The notes: a model not told the origin generated them from the letters alone. 64,000 nt of DNA from Croceimicrobium sp963977415 (GCA_963977415.1 CAXBOS010000017.1:1-64000), one strand, 5' to 3'; shown: positions 9,698 through 19,119, counted from the stretch's first letter. Program-made: numbers and translations.

Positions 9698-10171
9698 ATG
9701 GCAATAAATTATTACAGTCCTGAAGGTCTTGAAAAACTTAAAAAGGAGCTAGAACATATGAAGTCGGTGGAACGTCCCCGCATTTCGAATCAAATTGCAG
9801 AGGCACGCGACAAAGGCGATCTTTCAGAAAACGCTGAGTATGATGCGGCGAAAGAAGCCCAAGGCCTTTTGGAAATGAAAATTGCTAAACTCGAAGACAG
9901 TTTGTCTAATGCTCGCTTATTGGATAGTTCTAAGGTAGATACTTCTAAAGTAATGGTCTTGTCTAAGGTGGTTATTAAAAACACCAAGAATGGTGCGCAA
10001 ATGACCTATCGTTTAGTAAGCGAGAATGAAGCTGATCTTAAAGCAGGTAAGATTTCTATTAATAGTCCAATTGGAAAGGGTTTAGTAGGTAAGAAAGTTG
10101 GCGAAACGGCTGAAATTACTACGCCAGCGGGTTTGATGAATTTTGAAATTGTGCAAGTAAGCATGGACTAA
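9698..10171 (+). CDS. greA: transcription elongation factor GreA
   Basis: 157 residues, the usual GreA length. The N-terminal coiled coil (about 1-75) carries the tip motif DLSENAEYDAAKE whose acidic residues stimulate RNA cleavage by backtracked RNA polymerase. The C-terminal FKBP-like domain (about 80-157) has the expected SPIGKGLVGKKVGE stretch. The ATG at 9698 matches the family start (MAINYYSPEGLEKLKKEL). A HIT-family gene begins one base after its stop, so the two form an operon. Confidence 0.97.
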   Translation: MAINYYSPEGLEKLKKELEHMKSVERPRISNQIAEARDKGDLSENAEYDAAKEAQGLLEMKIAKLEDSLSNARLLDSSKVDTSKVMVLSKVVIKNTKNGAQMTYRLVSENEADLKAGKISINSPIGKGLVGKKVGETAEITTPAGLMNFEIVQVSMD

Positions 10172-10172
10172 T

Positions 10173-10568
10173 ATGGCATCTATTTTTACCAAAATTATCG
10201 CGGGAGAAATCCCAAGTTATAAAATAGCTGAGACCGAGAACTGTTTGGCCTTCTTAGATATTATGCCTTTGCACGGCGGGCATGCTTTGGTTATTCCTAA
10301 AAAGGAAGTAGATTATCTCTTCGATTTACCAGATAATGAGTATCAAGAGTTAATGCTTTTTTCTAAAAAGGTGGCACATGCCATAGGTAAAGCAATTCCT
10401 TGTAAAAAGGTTGGGGTAGCGGTAATCGGACTTGAAGTTCCACATGCACATATTCACCTTATCCCCATCAATGCTGTAAGTGATATCGATTTTAGCCGCG
10501 AGAAGTTGCAATTCACTCCCGCTCAAATGGAGGAATTTGCCACTAAAATCCGTTCTAAATTTAATTAA
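10173..10568 (+). CDS. HIT family nucleotide hydrolase/transferase
   Basis: 131-residue histidine-triad protein. The catalytic motif is H91-A-H93-I-H95 followed by LIPI. The N-terminal half (SIFTKIIAGEIPSYKIAE, FLDIMPLHGGHALVIPK) is typical of the HINT branch, which hydrolyses purine nucleoside phosphoramidates or dinucleotides. Cellular substrate not known. It starts one base after greA and its end overlaps the convergent ruvC by 4 bases. Confidence 0.95.
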   Translation: MASIFTKIIAGEIPSYKIAETENCLAFLDIMPLHGGHALVIPKKEVDYLFDLPDNEYQELMLFSKKVAHAIGKAIPCKKVGVAVIGLEVPHAHIHLIPINAVSDIDFSREKLQFTPAQMEEFATKIRSKFN

Positions 10569-11113
10569 GCAATCCGATCGGGATTATTGCGGAGAAATTT
10601 ATCCCAAGAATCTTTTCCCTTTAATCCCGCCAAAGGATTAGACGATTGATAATGATGGCAAAGAGCTACTGCCAAGCCATCGGAGGCATCTAAGTACTTT
10701 GTGTCTAGTTTGCGTTTTAAAGTCTTTTCTAGCATGGCATAAACCTGTTCTTTGCTAGCAGCTCCTTTACCCGTAATACTTTGTTTTATTTTTCTCGGGG
10801 AATATTCTTCAATAGGAATATTACGATACAATCCCGCTGCCATAATAACCCCTTGGGCTCGACCAAGCTTAAGCATACTTTGAACATTTTTACCAAAAAA
10901 TGGCGCTTCTACCGCCATCTCATCGGGTAAGTATTGGTCGATTAGGGCTAAGGTGCTTTCAAAGATTTCTTTTAGTCTAAGTATAGCCGAATCTTTCACC
11001 TTAAACTTAATACTGTCCAAGTGAATTAATTCGGCTTCTTTATTTTTGATTTGCAATACACCATAACCCATTATCTGAGTACCAGGGTCAATGCCTAATA
11101 TTATTTTTTCCAT
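10565..11113 (-). CDS. ruvC: crossover junction endodeoxyribonuclease RuvC
   Basis: 182 residues. RuvC resolves Holliday junctions as a dimer together with RuvAB. The four acidic metal ligands are at the expected places: D9 in GIDPGT, E69 in VEAPFF, D142 and D145 in DASDGLAVALCHH. Length is normal. The gene converges on the HIT gene (4-base overlap) and diverges from a glycosyltransferase with only 46 bp between start codons. A -7 box lies at 11123-11130, leaving a leader of only a few bases. Confidence 0.96.
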   Translation of the reverse strand: MEKIILGIDPGTQIMGYGVLQIKNKEAELIHLDSIKFKVKDSAILRLKEIFESTLALIDQYLPDEMAVEAPFFGKNVQSMLKLGRAQGVIMAAGLYRNIPIEEYSPRKIKQSITGKGAASKEQVYAMLEKTLKRKLDTKYLDASDGLAVALCHHYQSSNPLAGLKGKDSWDKFLRNNPDRIA

Positions 11114-11119
11114 CTCTTA

Positions 11120-11147
11120 GGCCAAAATTAATGTAATACTTTTGGCC
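11120..11147. promoter_or_regulatory. interleaved divergent promoters forming a palindrome (ruvC / glycosyltransferase)
   Basis: Minus-strand -7 box TAATTTTG (plus 11123-11130) faces ruvC. Plus-strand -7 box TACTTTTG (11137-11144) faces the glycosyltransferase. Together with flanks they form GGCCAAAA (11120-11127) and TTTTGGCC (11140-11147), a perfect inverted repeat with 12-bp spacing. The -33 region of each promoter lies beyond the other's -7 box, so occupancy should be mutually exclusive. No clear TTG -33 was seen on either side. Confidence 0.55.
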
Positions 11148-11159
11148 TTTATAGTCATT

Positions 11160-12284
11160 ATGGGATTATCTACTCTTCTATTAACAGCCTTCTTGGCTTA
11201 TTTCAATTTAATCCTAGTTTTAAGAAGGGGCTTAAAGCGACTTAGTAATACATCTCAGTCGCGGCTAGATGCGTCAGATTCTATTTTAGAAAACTTTATT
11301 GTACTTATTACTCATTATAATGACAGTGAGAAAATACCTAATCTTTTACAATCCTTATCAAAACAAGATTATACTGGTTCATTTAATATATATGTGGTTG
11401 ATGACCATTCTGCGCCAGCACATTTAAACGCCCTAGAAGCAAGTTTAAAGGGGAGTAGCTTACAAACGCATCTTATGCAAAATGAGCTAAGACCAGGGAA
11501 GAAGAATGCTTTAGAATATGCAATAAGTCGGCTAAAAGATGCTTTTATTGTACAGTTAGATGCTGATGTGGTTTTGGAGGCTGATTTTTTAAGTGTTCTA
11601 ATTTCTACGAAAGTAAACACGAAGGCAGATATTCTATTAGCCCTCGTGAAAATGAACGCGGCAAATTCTTTCATTAGTCGCTTCGCTGCCTTCGAATTTC
11701 TAAGTTTACAGATGAGTGGCATGGCCTTAGCAGCCTTAGAAAGACCGATAATGGCAAATGGTGCTGCCATGGCTTATCAATCCTCTACCTGGTTGCGTTT
11801 TAAAGAAGTGGGAAGGGAATGGGATAGTGGTGACGACAGTTTTTTAGTGCAGGCCGCAAGACGGGCCAAAGATTTGAAAATTGTCGCTGTGCCCCAAGCG
11901 ACTGTAGGTACGGATGCTCCCTTAACTTATCAATCCTTTATAGGTCAGAGGGTCCGTTGGGGAGCGAAATCAGTAGCTTACCCTAGTTTTTTTGCTAAAA
12001 GTGTGGCTTTAAGCGTGGCCTTCTTAAACATAAGCTTAGTAGGCAGTTTACTGTGGACATTGTTTTTTAGTTGGTCTAATATATGGCTGGTGTTATTGTT
12101 TTTCTTCTTAAAAGGAGTGGTTGATTATCCTCTTTTGAGAAATTTCGCAAGGCTGTCAAACCAGACTAATTTGCTTAAAGGATATGCGGTAGCAGCAATT
12201 TTTTATCCTTTTTACATAAGCATGAGCTTGTGCTTGATGATAATTCCTAGACAAAAGAAGTGGAAGGGTAGGGAATACCGCTAG
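11160..12284 (+). CDS. family 2 glycosyltransferase, membrane-bound
   Basis: Processive-type GT2 of 374 residues. An N-terminal membrane segment (about 3-22) is followed by a GT-A domain with VQLDADVV (metal/nucleotide-sugar DxD), GDDSFL, and the Q-x-x-R-W motif (GQRVRWG); two or three C-terminal membrane segments follow. The layout resembles cellulose/poly-GlcNAc synthase-type enzymes. Acceptor and sugar are unknown. An in-frame TTG at 11142 lies inside the -7 box, so ATG at 11160 is chosen. The end overlaps the convergent MscS gene by 4 bases. Confidence 0.9.
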   Translation: MGLSTLLLTAFLAYFNLILVLRRGLKRLSNTSQSRLDASDSILENFIVLITHYNDSEKIPNLLQSLSKQDYTGSFNIYVVDDHSAPAHLNALEASLKGSSLQTHLMQNELRPGKKNALEYAISRLKDAFIVQLDADVVLEADFLSVLISTKVNTKADILLALVKMNAANSFISRFAAFEFLSLQMSGMALAALERPIMANGAAMAYQSSTWLRFKEVGREWDSGDDSFLVQAARRAKDLKIVAVPQATVGTDAPLTYQSFIGQRVRWGAKSVAYPSFFAKSVALSVAFLNISLVGSLLWTLFFSWSNIWLVLLFFFLKGVVDYPLLRNFARLSNQTNLLKGYAVAAIFYPFYISMSLCLMIIPRQKKWKGREYR

Positions 12285-13543
12285 TCTTTGCTAATTGTGC
12301 TAAAGTTATTTCCCGAGGGACGCTGAAATACCGCTAAATCAAAATAACTCACAGCTGAAAGTAAGTGGTCCATAATATCACTTTGGATCCCCTCATACTT
12401 GAGCCATTCAATATCAGCGCTGAAGCAATATATTTCTAAGGGAACCCCCATTTCGGTGGGCTGTAATTGCCGCACCATTAAGGTTTCTCCCTTGGCTATT
12501 TTTGGGTGCTCGTTCAAGTAAGCCTCTGCATAGCGACGAAATAGTCCCAAGTTAGTCATTTGGCGACCATTTAGATAAATGCTTTTATCGCTATTGGTAT
12601 CGGCATTATACTGATCTATTTCTTTTTGTCTTTCCTTGATAAAGCCACTTACCCTTTCAAATTTTAAAAAGTGCTCGCGCATTTCGGGGCTAATAAACTT
12701 TACTGTTTGCAAATCTATATTAATGCTGCGTTTAATGCGGCGCACCCCTAAATTGGTCATGCCGCGCCAGTTAACAAAACTATCGCTGATAAAGGCATAG
12801 GTGGGCACCGTAGAAATAGTTTTGTCCCAGTTGCGAACTTTAACGGTAGTGAGATTGATTTCTAAAACATCTCCATCTGCACCGTATTTGGGCATACTAA
12901 CCCAGTCACCAATGCGAACCATGTCATTGCCGGCAATTTGAATACTGGCAACAAGACCCAAAAGGGTATCTCGGAAAATCAAAAGTATTACGGCAGTGGC
13001 AGCGCCAAAGGTGGTTAATATAGCCACCGCACTTTTATCCAATATGGTAGAAATGATAAACACTCCGCCAGCGATGTACACCACGATTAGTATTACTTGA
13101 ATGTAGCTGCTAATAGGTTTTCCTTCAAAGCTTTTGCTGGTGAGAGCCATGTGCTCCAAAGCTTTAAGGAATTTGTGAATTACCCCTATTACGACAATTA
13201 AGCCGTACACTACCACTAGTTTTTGTAATAAAAGAACAGTGGTGCTTAAATCGTCGAAGAGCCACGGAAGACTATAGTAAATAACTATTGCGGGCAGCAG
13301 ATGGGCGAGTGATTTAAAGACTCGCTTCTCCAGTAAAATATCATCATAATTATTTTTGGAGTGTTTTACATAGCGAGTAACTACTCTAAGAATAATTTTT
13401 CGGGCTATAAAATCTGCCAAAAGACTGATGCTAATAACAATTACAACATCTATAGCCATGGTTAAAGTATCGGCACTTTCTTGGCTTAAGCCCTGATCTA
13501 ATAGCCAGTTAATGGCCCAATGAGTGATGTTATTTTCTTTCAA
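12281..13543 (-). CDS. mechanosensitive ion channel, MscS family (YbdG-like)
   Basis: 420-residue inner-membrane channel: membrane segments near 28-47, 77-95, 104-122, 145-165 and 172-192, the pore-lining helix leading into FRDTLLGLVASIQIAGNDMV, then the MscS beta domain (IGDWVSMPKYGADGDVLEINL, TTVKVRNWDKTISTVP) and a YbdG-type C-terminal region. It likely releases solutes on hypo-osmotic shock. The first codon is TTG; the first in-frame ATG is 27 codons later and would remove the conserved WLLDQGLS segment. A -7 box at 13558-13565 sits only 14 bases upstream of the TTG and supports it. Confidence 0.93.
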   Translation of the reverse strand: MKENNITHWAINWLLDQGLSQESADTLTMAIDVVIVISISLLADFIARKIILRVVTRYVKHSKNNYDDILLEKRVFKSLAHLLPAIVIYYSLPWLFDDLSTTVLLLQKLVVVYGLIVVIGVIHKFLKALEHMALTSKSFEGKPISSYIQVILIVVYIAGGVFIISTILDKSAVAILTTFGAATAVILLIFRDTLLGLVASIQIAGNDMVRIGDWVSMPKYGADGDVLEINLTTVKVRNWDKTISTVPTYAFISDSFVNWRGMTNLGVRRIKRSINIDLQTVKFISPEMREHFLKFERVSGFIKERQKEIDQYNADTNSDKSIYLNGRQMTNLGLFRRYAEAYLNEHPKIAKGETLMVRQLQPTEMGVPLEIYCFSADIEWLKYEGIQSDIMDHLLSAVSYFDLAVFQRPSGNNFSTISKD

Positions 13544-13557
13544 GGTTTAATTTTTAT

Positions 13558-13565
13558 CAAAGCTA
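13558..13565 (-). promoter_or_regulatory. predicted -7 promoter box for the MscS gene
   Basis: Minus-strand TAGCTTTG matches TAnnTTTG. It sits in the 33-bp gap between the DUF4249 gene and the MscS gene. No clear -33 TTG was found. Confidence 0.5.
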
Positions 13566-13576
13566 CAATTTTAGTA

Positions 13577-14458
13577 CTAGGGCTTATACCTTAATCCATT
13601 GCTATTAGTGCCAACCACACTAAAATACCCAAAAGCGTAGTCACTCTCATTATCCTTGCGGTGAATGTTTCCTACCACTAAAGCAGGAGGAGCATCAAAG
13701 GGCGAACCCACTTGCGACTGACTACTTACGAGAGTTAAGAAACTTTGAAAATCATTGGAAACACTTTCTACTCTAACAATCAAAGTGTCCTTTTCTTCCC
13801 CCATTTTTTCTTCATCAAAGGGGCCGAAAATAGAAATAGGTGGGAAAATTCCGCCTCCAAAATAAGCGCCATCCACGCCAAAGTCGTCAAAAATTATTAT
13901 TTCTCTGGCAAAGGCAGAATCGTTTAAAGTTCTCTTTACGCGGTAGTAATTTTTGGTGTTTGGAATATCCCCAAAAAACATTAGGGCAAACTCGCCTTCT
14001 TCAAAAGCCCGTGGGGTAGTAGTGCGGTTAAGTGTTGCTTGCCTAAGGCTGTCTATGGGGGGGCAAGCGCGTAAAGTATCTGCTTGAGAAACCCAAGTTC
14101 CCAAAGTTTTACTGGGGTAATCGCCCGTAATATCCACTTGGATATGATAAATTTTACCAATGCTTCCTTTGAAATCACTACTGTAGTAACCTGGTTTAGA
14201 GCTGCTCTCACTTAAAAGGGTTAATTCGGAACTGCCTTCCCAAAGACTCACTCGCGCTCCACTTATTACATTTGTCTCCCCTTCCGAAAAGTAAGGTGCA
14301 GTGGTGCTTAATAGCACATAAGTACTGTCTTTATCAGAGATTTGTCCACTAACAACTAATTCGGTATCGCCGGCAGGAACATCAATTTCTACTACATCTT
14401 GACAAGAAGTAAAAGCTAAGGTAAAAATGAAGAGGCTAGTTTTTATAATTGTTTTCAT
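13577..14458 (-). CDS. DUF4249 family lipoprotein
   Basis: 293 residues with a lipoprotein signal peptide (lipobox FTSC, Cys19) followed by the DUF4249 opening (VVEIDVPAGDTELVVSGQISDKDS, beta-rich). These lipoproteins are routinely encoded beside TonB receptors in Bacteroidota and may sit on the receptor as an extracellular lid or substrate binder; no function has been shown as far as I know. It starts two bases after the stop of the receptor upstream, so the pair is one operon. Confidence 0.9.
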   Translation of the reverse strand: MKTIIKTSLFIFTLAFTSCQDVVEIDVPAGDTELVVSGQISDKDSTYVLLSTTAPYFSEGETNVISGARVSLWEGSSELTLLSESSSKPGYYSSDFKGSIGKIYHIQVDITGDYPSKTLGTWVSQADTLRACPPIDSLRQATLNRTTTPRAFEEGEFALMFFGDIPNTKNYYRVKRTLNDSAFAREIIIFDDFGVDGAYFGGGIFPPISIFGPFDEEKMGEEKDTLIVRVESVSNDFQSFLTLVSSQSQVGSPFDAPPALVVGNIHRKDNESDYAFGYFSVVGTNSNGLRYKP

Positions 14459-14460
14459 AC

Positions 14461-16836
14461 TTAAAAGTTGAAATTCCAGGTTACTGATGGTATAATTGTC
14501 CCGAAAATAGAGAGCTGTACGGCTTGGGTATTAAAGCTCGGCGCAGTGGCACCAGGCGGCGCATCAGCTTGTTCAAAGAAAATTGAATATGCATTGCGGC
14601 GACCGTAAACATTATAAATACCAATGGACCAAGCACTGTAAAATTTCTTATTGGGGTCTTTCTGAGGAGTGTAGTTAGCGGATAAGTCCAAGCGGTGGTA
14701 ATCAGGAATCCTTAAGCTGTTACGACTGCGATAGACAGGTACGCTATATTCTTCAAAGGTAAAGCGTCCTTCTGGGGGTGTTATCGCTCGTCCCGTTTGG
14801 TAGGTAAAATTCATTCCTAAGTCCCATTTTTTAGTAAGCTGGTAGCTTAGAACAAAGGAAATGTCGTGGCGCTTATCGTAATTGGCAGCATACCACTCAC
14901 CTGCATTTATAGCCAATAGCGGGTCATCGTTTTCTACCTTTAATTCGGTTTTAGAAAGGGTGTAGCTTAACCAACCACTTAAACGTCCTTTACGCTTACG
15001 CAGATAAAATTCTAAACCATAAGAACGTCCAATTCCTGAAAGGATTTCGGTTTCAATGGTTTCATTGAATATTAAATCGGCCCCATTGCGGTAGTCGACG
15101 ATATTTTGAAAGTCCTTGTAATAGCCTTCTACGGAAACTTCATAGCGGTTGTCTGCAAAGTTCTGAAAGTAGCCTGCGGCAATTTGATTAACAGTTGCGG
15201 GTTCGATATAACGGCCGGCCGGTCGATACAAATCTACTGGAGTGGGCGTAGAGGTATTACTAATTAAATGAATATACTGCCTAGTTCGGTTATAACTTGC
15301 TTTTAAACTGCGTTCATCATCAATGCGATAATTAGCAGAAAATCGCGGTTCTAAACCTTCTAAGCCATTGTAGGCCTCAATTATTTCACCTGCTTTATAT
15401 TCTTGGCTACCAATAAGTTCTTCACTATTTGGTAAATCGGGATTGCTGTAGCTTCTTACAGTTTGTGCTCCTAAATTATAAAAGGAAGAGTATCGCAAGC
15501 CGTATTGTAAAGTCCATCGGGTACCAAGTTCTAGTTCTTGACTAAAATAAATTGAAGGTTCAAAGGCATACTCTCTTTGGAGTTCTAATTCAACACTGCC
15601 AGTAATTTGGCCAGGTTTCATTCGATAGTAGATACCTTCAACTCCAAATTCAATCTCATTTTTACTATTTATATAATAGTTGTATTGATTCTTAAAATGA
15701 TAATCCTGAATGGTAGATTGTAATCGAAAATTAAACTCCGTGTCATCGGCCGTTCCCAGGGAATAAGTATAATCAGTAAAAACCAAGGTGAAGTTAGAAA
15801 ATAGTTTGTCACTAAAGAGGTGATTCCAGCGTAAGGACGCGCTTGTGTTTCCCCAGTCGAAGCCAAATAAGTCATTTATTTCGAATACATCACGGCCGAA
15901 ATATCCGCTGAGGTATAGCCGATCTTTATCGCTTATGATGTAGTTTAACTTGGTGTTTAAGTCGTAGAAGTAAAGCGTATTCTCACTAATCGCTGGGTCT
16001 GAACTTAAGGCCAAGAAAATATCAGCATAAGAGCGGCGTGCGGCAACCATAAAAGCTGATTTGTCTTTTTGTATCGGTCCTTCTAAAAGTAATCGGCTCG
16101 ATAAAAGACCAATTCCCCCAGTTCCGCTAAACTCTTTATTGTTTCCATCTTTCTGCCGCACATCTACCACGGAACTGAGGCGACCACCATAGCGTGAAGG
16201 TATTCCGCCCTTGTAAAGTTTTACGTCTTTAACCGCATCAGCATTGAAAATAGAAAAGAAGCCAAAAAGGTGAGATGAGTTATAAACGGGTGCCTCGTCT
16301 AATAAAATTAGGTTTTGGTCCGTATTACCACCTCTTACATTAAAACCATTAGAAGCTTCACCTATGGTGCTAATACCTGGTAGTAGAGTTAAGCTGCGAA
16401 TAATATCAACCTCTCCTAAAAGGGCGGGCATTTTTTTTACATCCTTAATATCGAGCTGCGCAACACTCATTTCTACACTACTCACATTTTGGTCCAGCTT
16501 CTCGGCCGTAACAATCACTTCATCTAACTCGGTCGTATTTTCGCTAAGCTCGATATTCATTTTAAGATCTTTGTTAAGATCTATTTTCATGGTTTTGGTC
16601 TGATAACCAATATACTGAATCGATACTTCATAAATACCTGGTTTTAGGCTCAATGAATAGTAGCCATAAAGGTTGGTGCTGGTGCCTTCCCCTAAACTGG
16701 GAATAACTACATTTACACCAATCAGCTCTTCACCGGTTTTGGAATCTCGAACATAACCGCTATAAGTATGGAGTAGATTTTGGGAAAAAGCTTGAAAGCT
16801 TAGTCCTAAGAACAGGAGGTTTAGTAAGAATCGCAT
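14461..16836 (-). CDS. TonB-dependent receptor with carboxypeptidase-regulatory-like domain
   Basis: 791-residue outer-membrane receptor: signal peptide (1-18, FLGLSFQAFSQ), CarboxypepD_reg-like domain (about 24-105, GYVRDSKTGEELIGVNVVI), plug (about 130-225, with GFNVRGGNTDQNLILLDEAPVYN) and a barrel ending in WNFNF. Its partner is the DUF4249 lipoprotein immediately downstream. Ligand unknown. A -7 box lies at 16923-16930 with an approximately 80-base leader, longer than for most genes here. Confidence 0.94.
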   Translation of the reverse strand: MRFLLNLLFLGLSFQAFSQNLLHTYSGYVRDSKTGEELIGVNVVIPSLGEGTSTNLYGYYSLSLKPGIYEVSIQYIGYQTKTMKIDLNKDLKMNIELSENTTELDEVIVTAEKLDQNVSSVEMSVAQLDIKDVKKMPALLGEVDIIRSLTLLPGISTIGEASNGFNVRGGNTDQNLILLDEAPVYNSSHLFGFFSIFNADAVKDVKLYKGGIPSRYGGRLSSVVDVRQKDGNNKEFSGTGGIGLLSSRLLLEGPIQKDKSAFMVAARRSYADIFLALSSDPAISENTLYFYDLNTKLNYIISDKDRLYLSGYFGRDVFEINDLFGFDWGNTSASLRWNHLFSDKLFSNFTLVFTDYTYSLGTADDTEFNFRLQSTIQDYHFKNQYNYYINSKNEIEFGVEGIYYRMKPGQITGSVELELQREYAFEPSIYFSQELELGTRWTLQYGLRYSSFYNLGAQTVRSYSNPDLPNSEELIGSQEYKAGEIIEAYNGLEGLEPRFSANYRIDDERSLKASYNRTRQYIHLISNTSTPTPVDLYRPAGRYIEPATVNQIAAGYFQNFADNRYEVSVEGYYKDFQNIVDYRNGADLIFNETIETEILSGIGRSYGLEFYLRKRKGRLSGWLSYTLSKTELKVENDDPLLAINAGEWYAANYDKRHDISFVLSYQLTKKWDLGMNFTYQTGRAITPPEGRFTFEEYSVPVYRSRNSLRIPDYHRLDLSANYTPQKDPNKKFYSAWSIGIYNVYGRRNAYSIFFEQADAPPGATAPSFNTQAVQLSIFGTIIPSVTWNFNF

Positions 16837-16922
16837 TTTAACTAAGAATTAGCGCTTTGTGGATTAAGTGATCCTTAAAAAGAACTTACTTTTACCTTTC
16901 TGGTTCTTTTTATAAATCGGGG

Positions 16923-16930
16923 CAAAAGTA
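16923..16930 (-). promoter_or_regulatory. predicted -7 promoter box for the receptor/DUF4249 operon
   Basis: Minus-strand TACTTTTG, an exact TAnnTTTG match, followed by CCCC. A small perfect hairpin (CCTCT, loop TCGG, AGAGG) lies next to it at 16937-16950, inside the -33/-7 spacer. No clear -33 element. Confidence 0.5.
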
Positions 16931-16998
16931 ATGTTACCTCTTCGGAGAGGAATTACCTTAAAGTCCTTTTTAACAAACTTTTAAGTAGAAGGTTTTAT

Positions 16999-19119
16999 AT
17001 GCAATATATTAAGATGGTGAACAAGTATAGGTATCTATTCTTGTTGTTGGTAGTTGGCTTAGGATTAGGGTTTTACAATCCAATTGGACAAGAAGAAAAA
17101 AAGGATAAGGTCATTCTGAATCTTATTTACCAAGTCTTAAATTCAAATCATTTTTCTCCGCAAGATTTAAATGATGAGTTTTCTCAAAAAGTCTTCGCTA
17201 ATTTTTTAGAAAGCTTAGACTACAATAAAAGATTTTTATTGGCAGAAGATGTCAAGTCGATGGAGAGTCATCGCATGGATATTGACGATCAAATTAGAGT
17301 AGCGCAATTGGGCTTTTTCGAAAGCTCTTATCAGGTGTATCAAACACGTTACAAAGAAGTAAAGGGATTTTATAAAGAAATCTTAGCCAAACCTTTCGAT
17401 TTAGATCTCAAAGAAAATTTTGAAACAGACGACGAAAAACTTGACTTTGCTGATGATACAGAGGAGTTAAAAGACCGGTGGCGTAAATATTTCAAATACC
17501 GAGTATTAAATCGTATTGATGAAATGCTGGACGATAGTAACGATAGCACCGGTACTAGCAAAGCAGATACTTTAAGTCTTGCAGAGATGGAGCTTAAGGC
17601 TAGAGAAAAGGAACTGGAACTGCACGAAGATTGGTTTAAAAGCCTCGATGATATGGAGCGCATGGATTGGTTATCGGCTTACCTAAATGCCATTACCTTG
17701 GTTTATGATCCACACACTCAATATTTTGCACCCGAGAAAAAAGAGGATTTTGAAATAAATATGACCGGTCAACTTCAAGGTATCGGGGCACAGCTTTCGC
17801 AGAAAGGCGATTACGTAACTATTTCGAAAGTAATAGTTGGCAGTCCTTGCTGGAAACAAGGGGACCTAGAGGTAGGCGATAAAATTTTAAAAGTACAGCA
17901 GGAAGACGGTGAAATTGTAGATCTAGTAGGTTTAGGTGTGCGCAAGGCGGTTACCCATATCCGCGGTCCAAAAGGCACCGAAGTGATATTAACCGTGCGG
18001 AAAATGGATGGTACTAAAATGGAAATCCCTATTGTTCGCGACATTGTAGAATTAGAGTCAACTTTTGCTAAATCTTCAGTAATTGGTGAAGGTGAAAATA
18101 AAGTGGGTTATATCCGCTTACCAAAATTCTATGTCGACTTTTATGGCGATTCTAATCACGACTGTGCCGAAGACGTAGCTAAAGAGTTGGAAAAACTGAA
18201 AGCGGAAAATGTAAAGGGTGTAATTCTCGATCTTCGTAATAATGGCGGAGGAAGCTTACAAAGCGTGATAGATATAGTGGGTCTTTTTATTGATCAAGGT
18301 CCGGTGGTGCAAGTAAAGGCATCTGGGCGCAGACCCCAAGTATTAAGTGATAAAGACCGCGGTGTTACTTACGACGGCCCTTTGGTGGTAATGGTAAACC
18401 AATTTAGTGCATCGGCTTCTGAAATTTTTGCCGCTGCAATTCAAGATTACAAAAGAGGTTTGATTATCGGTAGCCAGTCTACGTTTGGAAAGGGCACAGT
18501 GCAAAATGTGGTAGATATGGATCGCGCGGTGAGCATGACCTATAATAACTTGAAACCCTTAGGGGCATTAAAGTTGACTATTCAAAAGTACTACCGTATT
18601 AATGGCGGTACTCCACAACTTAAAGGGGTAACTCCAGATATCGTTTTACCGGATAACTACATGTATATCCCTTCCGGAGAGAAAGAACAGAATTACGCTT
18701 TGCCTTATGATGAAATTGAAAAAGCGGAATACGAATTATGGGGACCGGGCGTAAGTCAATATCCAAACTTGGTACATAGAAGTAAATTAAGAGTAGACAC
18801 AACGGCCAACTTTGCATTAATTGAAAAGTATGCTCGTTGGATTAAAGATGAGCGCGAGAAATCGCAGGTAAGTTTAAATTTAGAAAACTTTAGAAAAGAG
18901 CAGGAGGCATATCGCAATGAAGCGAAGAAGTACAAAGGTATGCGTGAAAGCTACCAACTTTTAACTATCGGTACAAACAAGGCTGATATTGAGGCGGTCG
19001 AAGCCAATGATGAATCTAAAGTGAAAAACGAAAATTGGCATAAGGGCTTACGAAAAGATTTGTATTTATTTGAAGCAGTGCAAGTTTTAAATGACTTAAC
19101 CGCGGTGTACGGTTCTTGA
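16999..19119 (+). CDS. prc: carboxy-terminal processing (tail-specific) protease Prc
   Basis: 706-residue periplasmic serine protease of family S41. An N-terminal membrane/signal segment (about 11-27) is followed by a helical region, a PDZ domain (about 235-330) and the catalytic domain with FSASASEIF and STFGKGTVQ. By alignment with E. coli Prc the nucleophile is Ser472 and the base Lys498. A DUF3340-type tail follows. It degrades or trims proteins from exposed C-termini. ATG at 16999 is used; a second ATG at 17014 is also possible. Its stop overlaps a TTG start of the downstream permease gene. Confidence 0.94.
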   Translation: MQYIKMVNKYRYLFLLLVVGLGLGFYNPIGQEEKKDKVILNLIYQVLNSNHFSPQDLNDEFSQKVFANFLESLDYNKRFLLAEDVKSMESHRMDIDDQIRVAQLGFFESSYQVYQTRYKEVKGFYKEILAKPFDLDLKENFETDDEKLDFADDTEELKDRWRKYFKYRVLNRIDEMLDDSNDSTGTSKADTLSLAEMELKAREKELELHEDWFKSLDDMERMDWLSAYLNAITLVYDPHTQYFAPEKKEDFEINMTGQLQGIGAQLSQKGDYVTISKVIVGSPCWKQGDLEVGDKILKVQQEDGEIVDLVGLGVRKAVTHIRGPKGTEVILTVRKMDGTKMEIPIVRDIVELESTFAKSSVIGEGENKVGYIRLPKFYVDFYGDSNHDCAEDVAKELEKLKAENVKGVILDLRNNGGGSLQSVIDIVGLFIDQGPVVQVKASGRRPQVLSDKDRGVTYDGPLVVMVNQFSASASEIFAAAIQDYKRGLIIGSQSTFGKGTVQNVVDMDRAVSMTYNNLKPLGALKLTIQKYYRINGGTPQLKGVTPDIVLPDNYMYIPSGEKEQNYALPYDEIEKAEYELWGPGVSQYPNLVHRSKLRVDTTANFALIEKYARWIKDEREKSQVSLNLENFRKEQEAYRNEAKKYKGMRESYQLLTIGTNKADIEAVEANDESKVKNENWHKGLRKDLYLFEAVQVLNDLTAVYGS

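Noticed and set aside
16937..16950. Short hairpin CCTCT-TCGG-AGAGG as a terminator
   Set aside because: Only five base pairs, no T run and within the promoter region; noted only in the promoter entry.
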